64,000 bases of DNA from assembly GCF_002078875.1 (NCBI RefSeq), contig NC_034411.1:49904613-49968612 (forward strand). The letters run 5' to 3'. Shown here piece after piece: positions 23,150 through 36,119 of this stretch. This DNA is from Numida meleagris. Taxonomy: Eukaryota > Chordata > Aves > Galliformes > Numididae. Position 1 is the first letter of the stretch, and each line of letters starts with the position of its first letter. The position numbers and the translations under genes are program-made. Below the pieces are notes generated by a model. The model made no database searches and was not told the DNA's origin. It worked only from the letters and a program-made list of their open reading frames with translations.

Positions 23150-23330
23150 CTGAATAAAAGGAAGAATATTTTCACTGTCAGATCTTGTAAGTAGTAGAAT
23201 GCTTCTTCCGGGAAGCTACTAGAGCCCTGTCCCTGGAGATGTTCAGATTTAGATTGCACAGAGCAGAATGTGTACTACTGGGAACTGGTCCTTTGCTGGT
23301 AGGATTTGGATTGCCTGCAATGTTTGGCTG
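23150..23330 (+). mobile_element. decayed CR1/L3-like LINE fragment
   Basis: The stretch around 23205-23260 (ccgggaagctactagagcc, ccctggagatgttcag) resembles the end of CR1 ORF2 (the '...[15 protein letters not shown]' region), and 'gtaggatttggattgcctg' resembles the CR1 3' UTR 'ggctggattggatgatc'. Compared with the clear copy at 43857-44275 it is heavily mutated and lacks the terminal repeat, suggesting an old insertion. Boundaries are approximate. Confidence 0.55.
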
Positions 23331-26300
23331 TTACCAATTTTGTTATGATGAAATGCTTCCTGGCGTGATACACAAAGGAGTTTAGGGCTATAAAACATCT
23401 GAGTTTATGCTGATATAATGCTTGGGATACAAATATCTGTGCTGAGTTGTCACTGTCACATCTCAGAGCCAACATTTTTATGTGAAAGTGTGTCCTACAA
23501 GATCTCCATGTGCATACTTGTCATTGTGAAAATGTATGTCGCTTGTGGCCAATAATGATGGACCATTCACTAAACCCTTTGCTGTAAATGGCTGTGTGGA
23601 CTGTAGGCCGAGAGCAAGTTTAGGTGGGGTGACTTTGAGAGCTCTTTTATCACTGCTTTCAAATTTGTCTTTAGTTGATTACTTTCTTCCCTTTTCTGTG
23701 CAAAAAGAACATTGGCTCACAACTGCACGGGGGGGTAGATGCTAATCGCCAGTCACTGAGCTTGGGCTAAGCCAGCTCTTAATCAGTGGCTACTTCTTGC
23801 TTGTGTAAGGCTGGTGTAGAAATTAACATTGTCAGCCTGTCAGCTATAAAAAGTTGCAATAAGGGGTTGAGTCATCAAAAAAGTGCCTGGGTTGCTTCTT
23901 CTACTTCTTTTCTTCTACTTTTTTTCCATCACAGGATTGCAGTAAAAGATTTATTCAGTTTCTGAACTGTGCTTGACTACTAAGCACAGTTAAACACTTA
24001 GTTTCTTCTAAAATAATTTACTTTGTTTTGGAACAGTTCTTTATTCCCTCTGATCCACACGCTGACATTGTTTTTATTTCTTGCAGTATTTCATCTTTCA
24101 CTGGGAGTTCCATGTTATAGGGAAGACCATCTCACATATACTACTTGTTTGGTAAATACTTCAAGAAACTATGTAGAGCTAACTGTTCTGGGATCTCAAA
24201 ACGGGAGCTTGGCATTAACTTCTTGTTCACTCGCATTCTCTATATCCTCTTGAGCTAGGAGGTCCTTACTGTGCAGCTATCTTCCTCAGACAAAGATGTT
24301 TTTATGAGGAACTTTTGTATCTTGCTGATATTTTTTCCCATTCTTCTCTAAGAATTTATTTGTGGAATTGCTGTAGTTGAGGTCACTTGTTAGTCGAAAC
24401 CGAAATTGTAATACATAATTTACCATATTGAACTTAGTATTATGGTATGAAGTATTCATGATAATTTAGTCATGGTTGTTTTAAGTAAAGTCGTTTTTTT
24501 CCATTCATTATTGGCATTTTATTACAGCTGTATTTATATTAATTTTTGCATTATCATATGTGCTATTGACATGCGCTTATAATACTTATACATATATTTA
24601 ATATATAAAATCTTTCAGGAGAAAAATGGTAATGATTATGGCATCCTGAAAAGTTCACAGGGGTAGCCATTTTTGGAGCAGGAGCCATAATCTCTAAAGT
24701 TTAGGCGCTAAACCCTGAAAACCTCCAAGTTAGTGGTTAGCCATGTGAGCTCTTTGCTGTCACATGGATAATAGGCATTCCATTTTGCTTTCTCCTAATA
24801 AAAAGAGAAACAACTGTAAGCATGGTTATTCTTAGCCACATCAGACTTATCATCTGCATTAAGGACATATAATAGTTCCTTTAAGGGTAAATTTGTACAA
24901 AAAGGTCAGAATTTTTTTTTTTTTTAGATCATATATAATTTGGCAGCTGTAGTTTCTTTACCATTCAGTTTACTGTTTCATTTTATTTGGATGATTTGGA
25001 GTAGTTTGCATACATCTTCATATACCACTGAAAATTTCTGTATGGAATTCAGATAAGGATCCAGGAAATGAGAATGACAAAAACCTCTAGATGTGAATGA
25101 CTGTAAACATACTTAGAGTCATTGTGTAAGAATTAAATAATGTTTGAAGTTAATTCTCCTGGCTGGTGCTGTTTTGTTTTGTTTTTTAAACCCCTTTCAC
25201 AGAACAGAAAATTGTAACTTGGCTCTTAAAATCCAGATGTACATTGCTGCAGTGCTTGCTGCCTGGTGGCAGTTCAAGGGCTATTCTTGTTTAAATAGCA
25301 AGGCAATAGGTGCTATGTGCGAGAGTCAACAAAACAGACTCTCTGACAGCCAGAAACCTCCGGAGAAATTTTTTAGTGGGAGAGAATTTTGTGCCATAGC
25401 TGATTAGGAATAGGAAAGGATGCCTTTGACTCTAGGTCACAGATCTGAAGGAAGGCTGCAAATTCTTACAGGAGCAAAAACTTGTTGTTGTTCATCTTTC
25501 AACGAGTGAGTATTGATACTCTGTGCCAGTCCATGGCTTAACACTACTCTTTCCTATGTGTCATTTTATATTTTTAATTGTACTGGCACCTTCAGCTGAA
25601 TGAGAAGAGCCCTATATATACCCAGCCTAAGTATGCAATTATTTGCGGTGTTTTAGACAGTAGCAGACGTATGTGTGGGATTATGTCCATGTTTGCTAAC
25701 CTTGCTAGCTTAAAGCTCATGTGACTGCAGAATATTAGCTTGTTTTATCCAGTTAACTGGGTCCCTTTTGGTTTTATACTTGCAGAAAGAAATGTGTTTC
25801 ACCTTGACTGTTTTGTTGGTGTTGTTGATTGGTTTGTATTGTACTCTTGCAGGCAAGTGTTGTAATTAGAGTAGAACCCTCTTTGCTTTCTTTTTCCCAG
25901 AAATATGTCAGACTTACTGATCTCCCCAAACCGTTCATCTGTTCCGTTAAGCTTTTCTGAAGCTGCATGCCATTCTGTGACTCTTCAAAACCACCAATAT
26001 AGTGCCTCTGTGATAAAGTCATTTTTGCAACTGTTTGCAAAGAGCACTGGTACTGAACTCCTGGTTATTTTTTATTTTTTTTCTTTTTAAACTGGTTTCT
26101 ATTGTAACATACATATCCAAATAATAGGGGGGTCAACTTCCTGAATTGTGAAGCATGCTCCTAATGCTTCAGAAATGACAGTAAAGACAAGTTATGAAGT
26201 ATATGTGGAATGAACATGTCAAGAAGGTGTTTGATGTTGTGTGGTCTGTTGGTTTTTGTTTCAAGGATTTTAGTTGATTTATTAACGCTTTCTCAAACAG

Positions 26301-26695
26301 AGTACTGCAACTTATGTCTCAAAAATTAGTCTAAATTTGTTAAGTAACAAAGTAACCTCTTCAATGGTAATTTACCATTCAAGGTGTAATAGATCAGATT
26401 TTTTAATAATGAGAATTGATTAAATTTTAAAATCATTATAGGAATAAAGAGTCAGCAATAAGATGCAAAATTTTCAAAATATTTCTTAAAAGTAAACAGT
26501 AAAATAGCCCAGCAACAGTAGGAGTAATTGACTGGATCATGGGTTGTGACAACTCCATGCATGTGTTGGTTCAGCGCTGCTGTCATTTTACAGAAGTGTA
26601 AGCTGAAATGCATGAAGCCAATTTACCTGATAAACTCACATTAATGATTTTCTTCATTTTCAACTCCCTCAGTTCTAGAATTTTTTGTGTGTCAG
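23331..26695. other. AT-rich intronic/intergenic sequence
   Basis: Includes a strongly AT-rich patch at 24400-24640 and a T14 tract (24912-24925). An exon-like segment at 24092-24156 has a strong acceptor, but its phase is incompatible with the exon at 26696. No recognised genes, repeats or RNA genes. Confidence 0.5.
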
Positions 26696-26853
26696 GGCAC
26701 TGCCATATAGAGAGGCTGAAGACCTGCCTGGAATATGATGCTGATCCTTTGAATAAGACAAGAAATGCTTTACAGGAGAAGTGGAAGAGCTATGACAAAG
26801 TGTTTGGTGTTGTTGAGCAGATGCTAAGAAACCTCTCAAAAACTCAAAAGTAA
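26696..26853 (+). CDS. candidate coding segment, helical spectrin-repeat-like peptide
   Basis: Reads 51 codons after a split glycine, then TAA. The peptide is charged and strongly helix-favouring, with the pattern LQEKWKSYDKVFGVVEQML: an aromatic W followed by heptad-spaced hydrophobics, as in helix ends of spectrin-type repeats. One N-x-S/T site (NKT) is visible. No signal peptide or membrane segment. Joined to the ATG at 13290 it would give a 57-residue protein; joined in frame to the first exon back to 6695 it would give 152 residues. I do not recognise the protein. The composition looks more coding-like than other frames in the window, but a chance frame is possible. Confidence 0.38.
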
Positions 26854-26980
26854 TTGTTATGGCTAGTCAACTCTCCTTGTGTTTCTTAATAATTATGACA
26901 TTACAGCATTGTTGCACTCTCTTTCCCGAACTCTTACCTGAACTTCATGGTACATGCAATAAGGAAAGCTGTGAAGGACT

Positions 26981-26986
26981 AATAAA
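26981..26986 (+). terminator. candidate poly(A) signal AATAAA
   Basis: Canonical hexamer 128 bases after the candidate stop codon at 26853. A CA dinucleotide lies 17-18 bases on, and a GU-rich stretch (atgttgtat, aatgtgttc) begins near 27015. The hexamer alone is common in AT-rich DNA; the spacing and downstream element raise its value slightly. Confidence 0.35.
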
Positions 26987-27004
26987 ATTCATGTGCTGAT
27001 TGCA

Positions 27005-30000
27005 CTTTCCACCCATGTTGTATAAGACATTTAATGTGTTCTAAATACACATTTTTTCTTTCCTGCCCATATTCTCCTTCTGGCTATTAAGTATTTGATG
27101 TATTCTATACAAGTGAGTATTGCATTTATAGTAGCAATAATGCAGTCAGTTCTGTTTTACAGTGGGTCGCATTACATTTTCTAGCTGAATGTAGATTAAC
27201 TAAAAAGGTATGGCAATTTGGAACAATCACCAGATCTTTATTTTCATATAAATAAATTTCTGTGACTAAAAAAGTCAAATCAAAAATTTTCCTCAAAGTT
27301 AAAGAAAGCTAAGTGTCTCTTTTCTTACTGTCCTTCTCCATGTGAACATCCCCATTATGTGGATACATGAGCAATGTGTATGCAAACTTCCTCTCAGTGC
27401 CTCTCTTCTCATAGAAATAACCAAATTCTAGAGTACAGATTCTACAGTATCTTTTATGGGCTCCAGGATTTTGTTAAAAAAAAAAATCATTAAATTCTAT
27501 TCAACCTTTCGTTTTCTCTCTCCATTGCCAGCTAAATTTTGGGAAGCCTTCTATCCCCAGTTAACTGCATCAGCTTTGAGTCTTTTCTGAATGATCCTGG
27601 GGGATATTTTCTGAGTCTCTTCTTTTATCTTCTTACTGTCAGGCCTGTTTTATGGCCTCTAGTTTGCTGATGGACTCTTCAGGAAGTCACTGATATTTGT
27701 TCCTTACCATTAAATCAATAGATGAAGAAATGCGAGCAAAGCTTCTGGCTACCTCTGTGCTATCCTTCTTTTCCTGACACTGCAGAGGAAGCCACTTCCT
27801 TGGCAAGTGTCGTTACCTGCTACATCCCAACTATGAAAATGCCAGTCCCAAAGCCAGGAAGAATAGTCCAGCTGGTTTAGTAGGCGATTTGTCAGACCAC
27901 TGTGATGACTCACAGGGGTGCTGACACCATGTGTGAAATACAGAGAAATGGGGGAGACCAGAGCTTATACCCAACTTTGTCAGTTGAATTAGATAATCTT
28001 AAAGGTTCTGTGATTCAAAACGAAGTAGATTTCATTGCCAAGTCTGATATATCTTTTGCGGATGCCGTATCTTACATTATGCAAAAGGAATCATTTGTTT
28101 TTCTCTGCTGTTACAGCTTTGTGTAGAGCCCATTACAATCAATAGAAGTCTTTCCTTTAGTCTTTTACTAAGTGTGTCTTCAGTCTTTATGTAATGCACA
28201 GACAGCTTCATAAATGCTACTTATTTGTGTTGCTACTTTACAGAGATTACTGGACAGTAAAAGCAAAGATAGAGCAGTAGCACTAGTCTTATTGCTGATA
28301 CCCTGCTGTCCTGGTGTTCAGCCTGCAGGATGTGCAGAGCGAGAGACCGATGGTTGTGTCAGGCTGCTGGGCTTCTCCAGCCTCTGATGTCCTCTTGCAG
28401 CAGCAGAATTGTTAAACGGACTGGAATGCATGGGATTACTGGGGAATGGTGAAGTATAAAGGGAATTTAGGAATTGAATGGGGCCAGGACCTTTCAGATT
28501 TACGTTCGGTTCGGTGCTAGCAAGATGTACATACCAGGCTTAAATGCACTCTGTGTTTAAAAGGGATTAAATGGTTAAGTTCAAAATTCCTTATACTCTG
28601 AGCATGGTTTAGATGGTTTATAGCTAACAGCGTGCAAAATGGACTTCCTGGGTTTACTTACAGAATAGATTTATATGTTCATTTATATTCTTAAATATTA
28701 AGAACAGGCAAAGAATTAACAGTTCTTTACAAGCTGCTGTAACACATTTTTCACCTTATATGGAGAATTGCCTGCCACTTATCAAGCAGCGTTAAGATTT
28801 GCTGTTATTGTCACATTCCTTAACATTGGAAAACATCACATTTCTCTGACTAACGAGACAACTCATAAGTTTATATTTTTGCAATTTGAATGCTGGGTCT
28901 TAATCGAGGAGTTGCTGGGATGGGTGGCGCTTCTTCTGAAAAACTGCAGTGTGTAAATTTTCACTTCCATGTCACTGAGTTGGTTCCTCAGCTCTGTCGG
29001 AGAAACCGAGACAGTGAAATTGTGTTTCTGTCTGGAGTCATGTCAAGTCCCTCTTGGCTGGCTCTTCTGCTTCTGAAGAATACAATATGAGGGAAGATTG
29101 AGGAGCGTGAAGGGAAAGGCTCCCAAACAGAGCACATGTGGCATTTAAGGGGGCAAACCTCAGCACTTTGTAGTACATCTATTCCTTTGAGAATGGTTTG
29201 TTTTGGAAGCTGCCGCTTCGTTGACTTTTTTTGAGACACTTGGTGACAACTGTTGGCTGTGAAGTCGTTAACTGTGCTGTAAGAATAGATACATCACAAA
29301 ATTATCATTCAAGTGTGAGATTAAAGAAGTGGAAAATACAGAAATACAGACAAATGGCTTGTGTAGTCACTGATATCTCAAATTAGAGAAGCAGTAGAAA
29401 AGAATGAAAAAAGAAGGCGATTATAAAATTTCTTTTTATAATTATTTAAAAGTACAGAGTAGAAATATTGATGAAGTCTGTGTTCACTGAATTTGGATGG
29501 TGAGAGATCAGTATGAGGTCTGATTTACTGAAGTCTTTTAATTTAAAAAGAGAAGTACTGTTGGAAATATTTCTAAGATTGTGGCATTCAGTTGAGTAGT
29601 AAGCATTGCCTACTACTGCTTATTGTTTTTGCATTACGTAGGCCATTACAAATTTTTAGAGTGTGTTCCACAACTCTTGTGAGTTGAGCTTGCCTTCTGA
29701 CCATAGAGACTTTTCTGTGGTACTATCTGGGAAATTAAATACTATTAAATGGTAGTGATTTGATGCAAAGCATTGATTAGAGAACCTGGCCCGTAATTGC
29801 TGTATTCACTTCAAAGTAGATCCAGAAGAGTTAACTAGAAAGTGATACTTGGGTTTTTCATGCTCCGTAAAGGCAATGTTGGCTGTGTTTTCTTCAATAA
29901 TAAGATGGAAGGAAGAATTCATGAGCCTAGGAACATTTGGAGCCAAAAGAAACAAAAGGATAGTTTATATGGATAAATACTTTTGAAAAACCAACGTTTG

Positions 30001-32396
30001 AAACATTTAGCCAAGTGGTTGCATAGAAGTATCTATACAATTTTGTGTGGGGTAGACATTTTTATTTTCTGCTTGCTTATGATTTTCCCATTCTTCCCTT
30101 TCTTCACCGGAGGTTAAACAGATTTATTATCATGTATGGATATAAAAGACCTTAAACTACAAACATTTATTTTTAGGTCTCCACCCTTGGGCTTTGGATT
30201 TTGTGAGCAGCTATTTCAGTAAATTTACATCTATATGGGGAAACTGGCAAATTGAATACTGTGCAAATCCATGTTTTAAAAAAAGGCAATTGCTATTCTA
30301 GAAGGTAAAAGATATAATAAGAAAACCAAGTAAAAAAGATGTTTTTTTTGTTTGCTACTAAGGGGAGTGATCAATGTTTCCTGCTGGTTTTTGCACCCTG
30401 CAATTGGAGATTCTGGCATGCAGATGGTCTAAATAATACTAGGTTTTGTGACTGGTTGACACTGCATAATACTGGGAATGGGGTGACTTAAATATACAGC
30501 CCTTTCTCAGGCAGAACACCCACTGAAATCACATTTAAGTGTCATCAGTGGAAGCTTTGCCAAAAAAAAAAGCACTATGGATTTGACCCCAAAGTTATTA
30601 CTACCAAATTTCATATGTAAGTCTTTCATTATTGTGTTTTTCAAGAATGGAGTACTCGATTGAATCCTGGAATTCATTATAACTTTCAGTTTTCACCAGA
30701 GTATCAGCCCTTAAATCTGCATTTCCATTGGAAAATATATATATTTTTCCTTTTTGTGTTGTTGCTCAAAAATAAGTAGTAAGCATACTCTGTGGCTCAT
30801 GTGAGCAATTGCCTGAGGTGCCTAAAAGACGAGCCTCGGCCTCCAGGCTCTCTACATGAATAGAGGAGAGAATTAGTTACAGCCTATGTTGTCTTTTAGC
30901 TGAGAGTCCAGTCCTATCGCCACTCCATTAGCATCTGAGGTGGTGTAGGGTGCGTACTGGTTTAGGAATCAGGTCAGGTGGGGTAGGTGAAAGACCTACT
31001 GCGATTTGTGGAAGAAGTAATATGTAGCTAGGTTCAAAATTCCTTTTTAGAAGTTAGTGGGTTACCTTTTTTTTTTTTTTACCATGGATAATGGAGATTG
31101 TGATAGAGCTGTGTCATTTAGCTTAGAAAATCCTGTGTTACTGTAGGACGCAAAGTAAAGTTTCTTATTTTGCATGGCTAAATCTACAGTACTCCTGTCT
31201 TCCCCTGTGTAAATTATTGAAGCAACAACAACAAAAAGGAGGGAGGGGACGTTAGTATTTGAAACTGTTTTAATATGCCTTTATGCTTCCAACTGCATTA
31301 TTCAACATTTATATATAAAATACTGTAGGTGAAGGTGGCAGGAGCACCTTTAAGCATGCCTCCTGTATAACATTTTAACCTGTGTTTAGTTCTTGCCAGC
31401 CTTCAGTCAGTCATATGAAAAAAAATTCCAGTGTTTTTTTTCTGCCTCAGGCTGAAATGTCTTGGAAAAAATTTCAACAGAATAACTCCAAAAGCTTTTG
31501 AAAGAATGCATTACAGAAATCAGAGAGGTTTGTCCAACCTTATTTAGCCAGCCATTCCTTCAAAGAGTTGTTATACCTTTGGGAAGTAGAGAGGGGAGTC
31601 AGGATGGCTTTTGCAGCCCCATGGAAATTAAATCAGATTTACTAACTTGAGTAGGTTGGTTTAAAAAAATAAATAAAAATCATTACTTGCATGTTCTCAA
31701 GAGCAGGTTAAGTGCTTACTGATAAAATCTTCTAGTACGCCCACTATATAAAACGTGCTTCAACTGCACCAGTCTCTGTGCATGCTTGGGGTAGGGAATA
31801 TGATTGGTGGTACTGAGTGCCAGACTGGGCAGCCCTGCTGTGCCATCTGCCTCTGCTTTTGTCAGAGAAGAAAGTATCTGGGTGTTCAGAGGTCTTCCAA
31901 ATTGAGTAGAGCTTTACACCAACACATACTCAAGACAATAATTGAAAAGCAGTTGAAAACACTATTTCATTCATTTACTACTGTCGTCATTCATGCAGTA
32001 ATTCCTGACAAAGCTAGGAGTAGAGTGTATTGTCTGCTCCATATCTCGCTCTCAGTAATGCCTAGGAGGAGAGGTGATGCCAGAAGTTTGGGAACTAAAC
32101 TTTGAACATCAACTTCGTCTTTTACTTTTCTTTCTCCAAGTTTGCAGTGGGATGCTGGGACTACCAACTTTTAGGATTTTACCAATAAATCTTTGTTATT
32201 TTAAAGTCATAGCTCTGGGATAGTTTGGTGGCTTCAGTTTGGTGGCAAAACGAAGGCCCGTCTGAGGAGTTTCAGAGGGTGGGAATGAAGTGGCCACAGA
32301 TAGATCAGCATTGCTCCATTCAGGATCTAAAGACTTTGTGTAGCCTGTGTTCTTTTCTCCCGTTTTTGTTGCTCTTTAAGGTTTATAATGATATAA
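27005..32396. other. intergenic or intronic sequence, nothing recognised
   Basis: AT-rich and free of recognised repeat families. Contains an A12 tract (27475-27486) and a T12 tract (31069-31080). Strong-looking acceptors, for example before 28121, lead into stops within a few codons in at least one phase and lack convincing donors. Confidence 0.5.
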
Positions 32397-32841
32397 TAGA
32401 ATCACAGTATCATAGAAACATAGAATGGCTTGGGTAGGAAGAATCATTAAGTTCCAACCCCCCTACCGCAGGTAGTGTTGCCAACAGCTAGATCACGTAT
32501 CAGATCAGGCTGCCCAGGGCCCCATCCAACCTGGCTTTAAACACCTCCATGAATGGGGCTTCCACAGCCTCTCTGGGCAGCCTGCTCCAGCATCTCATCA
32601 TCCTCTCAGTGAAAAACTTCCCCCTGACATCTGATCTAAGTCTCTCCTCCTTTAGTTTAAAACCATTCCCACTTGTCCTATCACTATCTACCCATGTAAA
32701 AAGTTGATTTCCCCCGTTTATAGTCTTCCTTTAAATACTGGAAGGCTGCAATGAGGTCTCCTCGCAGCCTTCTCTTCTGCAGACTGATCACGCCCAGCTC
32801 CTTCAGCCTATCTTCATTGGAGGTGCTCCAGCTCTCCTCTC
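32397..32841 (-). mobile_element. CR1 LINE, 5'-truncated
   Basis: The plus strand starts with three copies of the reverse-complemented 3' terminal repeat (agaatcacagtatcatagaa, acatagaat). It continues through the 3' UTR (ccaacccccctaccgcagg, gatcaggctgcccagggcc) into reverse-complemented ORF2 codons (tcttctgcagactgatcacg, cccagctccttcagcc). About 445 bp remain. Its sequence belongs to a different CR1 subfamily from the copy at 5884-6270. Confidence 0.95.
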
Positions 32842-33238
32842 TGGTGACTCTCACTTCTCCCTGTTTTTTTCAAAGCTTAGCTCACTCAGCAGGCGCAAAA
32901 TGCTCACCCTAGTGTGAAGTGCTAACTGGTATAAGCACTTGTGGAGGGAACGCTTTTGATAATAGTAACTAAAACAGAACTTTTAAAGTTGTGATAAGTG
33001 AGAGGCACAAGGAGCTTTTCTGGATGGGAGAGTTTGTATTTAAGCAGCTGAGGTGGATATGGAGAGGGAAGCACTTGCCAGCCTCCAGTCTTGGCTGAGT
33101 TAGTGGGCTAAGAAATAGCTCAGGATTGTAACAAATAGATAATTGCTTGCTGAGTATAAATGCCTAGGTTGCTTTTACAGCCTTGCTTTAATCTGCTGCC
33201 TTAACAGTGATGAAGAATAGCGTTTTGTTGACTTTCAG

Positions 33239-33259
33239 ATTCACTTCGCACAGCCAAAG
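33239..33259 (+). other. candidate 21-nt micro-exon
   Basis: ttgactttcag| acceptor, 21 nt, and |gtgagtgt donor. The length is a multiple of three and all three frames are open (for instance IHFAQPK or DSLRTAK). Micro-exons like this occur in neuronal transcripts, but short segments flanked by good sites are also frequent by chance. Confidence 0.15.
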
Positions 33260-33547
33260 GTGAGTGTTACCATGGATGTCCTAGCAACTTGCAGCAGTCA
33301 TGATACACTGTTAGGGTATTCTGTAAGGCTTTGTTCCTTAAAAGTAAGAAAAAACACTTTAAAATTAAAACTTGTTTGAGTGAAAATGTTATCATCAATG
33401 TTAACTTTATGCTTTTAATTTGGAAAAAAAAACAATGTAAGGGCCATAGAGTAAGCTAAAACAATTAAGCACTTTAAGGCCTCTGCATTGCAAAATCTTA
33501 CATAAGATCTAATCAGTGGTTGAATAGTACATTTATCTACCTGACAG

Positions 33548-33592
33548 CTGGAGTTAATGGTGGGTGACTTTCCAGGGAGTTCAGGCGCTGAG
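33548..33592 (+). other. candidate 45-nt exon
   Basis: Acceptor ctacctgacag| and donor GCTGAG|gtaagcag flank 45 nt that are open only in phase 0 (LELMVGDFPGSSGAE). The phase does not fit the 154-nt version of the exon at 26696. Product unknown. Confidence 0.15.
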
Positions 33593-34827
33593 GTAAGCAG
33601 GAACAGTTTTGATGTTTCTGCTAAATGTTGATGTGCTACATTTTTCACAGGTATATTTAAGCAAAAAGACAGAATTTTGATCTTTGAGGTTAATATGTTT
33701 AAGTCAACTACTTCCACCATTTTGGTTACTTTAAATCGGTTATGAACGTCCTGATGAAAATACAGTATTAAAATATGAAGTTATTTTCTTGTATATGACT
33801 TAATGTATCAAAAAATTGTATAAGCATGCTAGAGAAGGGAAACTGGAGTACTAAAAAATAATTTTAAAAGTTATATATTCTCAAGTATTTCTTACATCAT
33901 GATGTCTGTAAAGTGTAATGTCAAAATCTGTTAAATTTTGTATCTGCCATTAGATATGAGCAGTGGCCCATTGGTAACGTTGCTAGCATTATAGGAATCT
34001 GAGGCTTTCCTTCCTACATGTCCCTTGTTTGGCTTTCTTTGTTAGCTTCATGGAGAATTTCATGGAAACCTCTAACTTTTTTTCTCTCAGAGGTTTTAAT
34101 TTCTTTTGAAACTTTGCTTAGGAAATAAACAGCTTTTTATTGTTAGTATTGTTTGGGGTTTTTTTTTGTAACTGTTTTCCTTGTGTTTTCTAGTGAATAC
34201 TCTATAACACAAGGTTTAAGAAATGGATGGATTCACCTTGAGTGTTTCTATCAAGCTCATCTTTTTTCCCCTCTTAGCTTCCTATACCTGCAGGTTCACT
34301 CTTGAACAGTAACATCGTTTGTGTGTTGCTCCTGGGTGCTCAGTCTGAGCTCCTGGATAGAATAACACCACTGTTGCTTTAAGCCCCCAGTGTTGCTTTA
34401 CATAAATATGGCCTGGTTTATAATGTTGCTTTAAATACACAATTAGGGAGTTCATCTCCATTTCAGAAAGTGTTTATGACTGATCTCGACGAGGAATGTT
34501 TGTATTTCTTAAGTTGTTCCACTGCAAAAATGTTTCGAAATTCAGAGTCCCAAGGTGGTGTTGGGGCTTCACTTGTGCTCCCTGCAGCTTGAATTCTGTC
34601 AGCACTGGAAAACTGTGGCTTTGCATTTGTCTGCGAATAGATCAAGCTCAATTCTGCTATTTCTGTGTCCGCTTCCAATCAGTCACCTGCTTTTTAAGTC
34701 AGCATCACTGATCTGATCTGAGTGCCCTGTGACTGTCAGGAGCCTCAACAGGATGCAGTTGGGGCCTCAGTCCTTTGCAGTAACATAGGCAAATTGTCTT
34801 CTTTCCAAAGCCTCAAATAACTGATTT

Positions 34828-34845
34828 AAAAAAAAAAAAAAAAAA
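34828..34845. repeat. A18 homopolymer tract
   Basis: 18 consecutive A following 'aataactgattt'. No recognisable retrocopy body upstream. Confidence 0.95.
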
Positions 34846-36119
34846 CCTCCACCAACAGGCATAGTGGCAACAGAAGAAAGTGACCCACAGAAGGATTTAT
34901 TCTAGATGCTGTTGAAATAACATGTTGATATAGGATGAGATTTTCTCACTTGACTTCTGCTGACGCCACTTATTGATTATGTATTGAGTTGACAGGCCAA
35001 TGGAAAAATCCTTTCTGTCCATGTACCAGAACTTCTGCAGGACTGCTGTGTGTTCTGCATGGTGGCTTGGGCTTTGAAAGTAAGTATGAGGGTAAATAAT
35101 GCAGAGTATCAGGAGAAGCATACACAGGTGCAGAGATTATCTGAAGCATACAATTTAGGTTGTGGAAGACAAAGCCCTGCCCCTCCCATTCTGGCCTGCC
35201 TGACCTGGCTGTCCAGTTTCCCCCACACCTATCTTTCTAATGTCATCTTCTAGTGACCAAAGAGAGGGATTGGGCTGCGCCTGTACGCAGAGCTGAGTCA
35301 CCACCTTGTGGGAGACCTTCCTGGATGAGGGAAAATAGAGTGGGAGGGTTAGGTTGAACTGACCTGGGAATCAGCTTTCTGCCTCCAGGCCTGTGGGAAG
35401 GAGATGGTCTCTCCCTTGGTCATGGACAGGATGGTCAGCAGGCAGATCTTACCATGGGGATGTTTTCTGTTAGTGTAGAGGCCAGGAGGGGATTTTCCTG
35501 AAAAGAGAAAATTTAGCCAATCCTGCTTGCAGACAGAATTGTGTCTTTAAAGACAGGTGACATGTGAGCTCTGCAAAATTAAGGTCACTGTGAGTTGTGG
35601 TCTACAGATATGGTCAAAGAATCATTACCTATTTTTCAGGGGTAAAAGACTCAGGATCGGGCTGTAGGCCAATGTGCAGCTGGAGATCTTTTGGCGAGAG
35701 CTGAGAGCTTAAGGAAAAATGATGAAAGCTTTAAATGAGGTTTTCTATTTGATTGTCGTCCTAGGTGGGACACTGAAACTCACTTTCTGGGTGGGAGTGT
35801 GCCTGGTTTCAGTTGTGGTATGTATTGTATACTGTGTGCATTCCCATCAAGCACCAGTGTCATCCTTCATGGCTCAGCTGATCTGACTAATTCACGGCTA
35901 CAGTTTTCTGGCAGGACTTTGCAAATATGTATTGATCTCCTAGCCTGGGTTTGTTTATTTTGCAGAAATGCAATGAAGTTAAATAGATGGCCATGAAGTC
36001 CAAGGCAAGAAAGCATGAGGTTTCCTGAAGAGGAAAGTAAAATAAAAAGTATCTCAGAAGCATAATAGTGAAGAGTTTTTCATGTTGTGTTGTGGAGCTT
36101 TTTGCCCTTTTTTTTTCTT

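Larger units (their letters stand above)
26696..27004 (+). other. candidate exon 3, possibly terminal, of the CpG-island transcript
   Basis: A T-rich acceptor (gaattttttgtgtgtcag|GG) precedes a segment whose only sensible frame enters in phase 1, exactly the phase left by the exon at 13263-13305. The frame stops at TAA (26851-26853). AATAAA lies at 26981-26986, a CA cleavage candidate at 27003-27004 and GU-rich sequence just beyond, so this can be a terminal exon of about 309 nt. Alternatively the donor-like AAAA|gtaatt at 26849/26850 would make it a 154-nt internal exon ending in phase 2. Confidence 0.4.

Noticed and set aside
24092..24156. 65-nt segment with a strong acceptor as an exon between 13305 and 26696
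   Set aside because: It would leave phase 0, and the segment at 26696 read in phase 0 meets a stop at its fifth codon, so it does not fit the chain; the donor is also weak.
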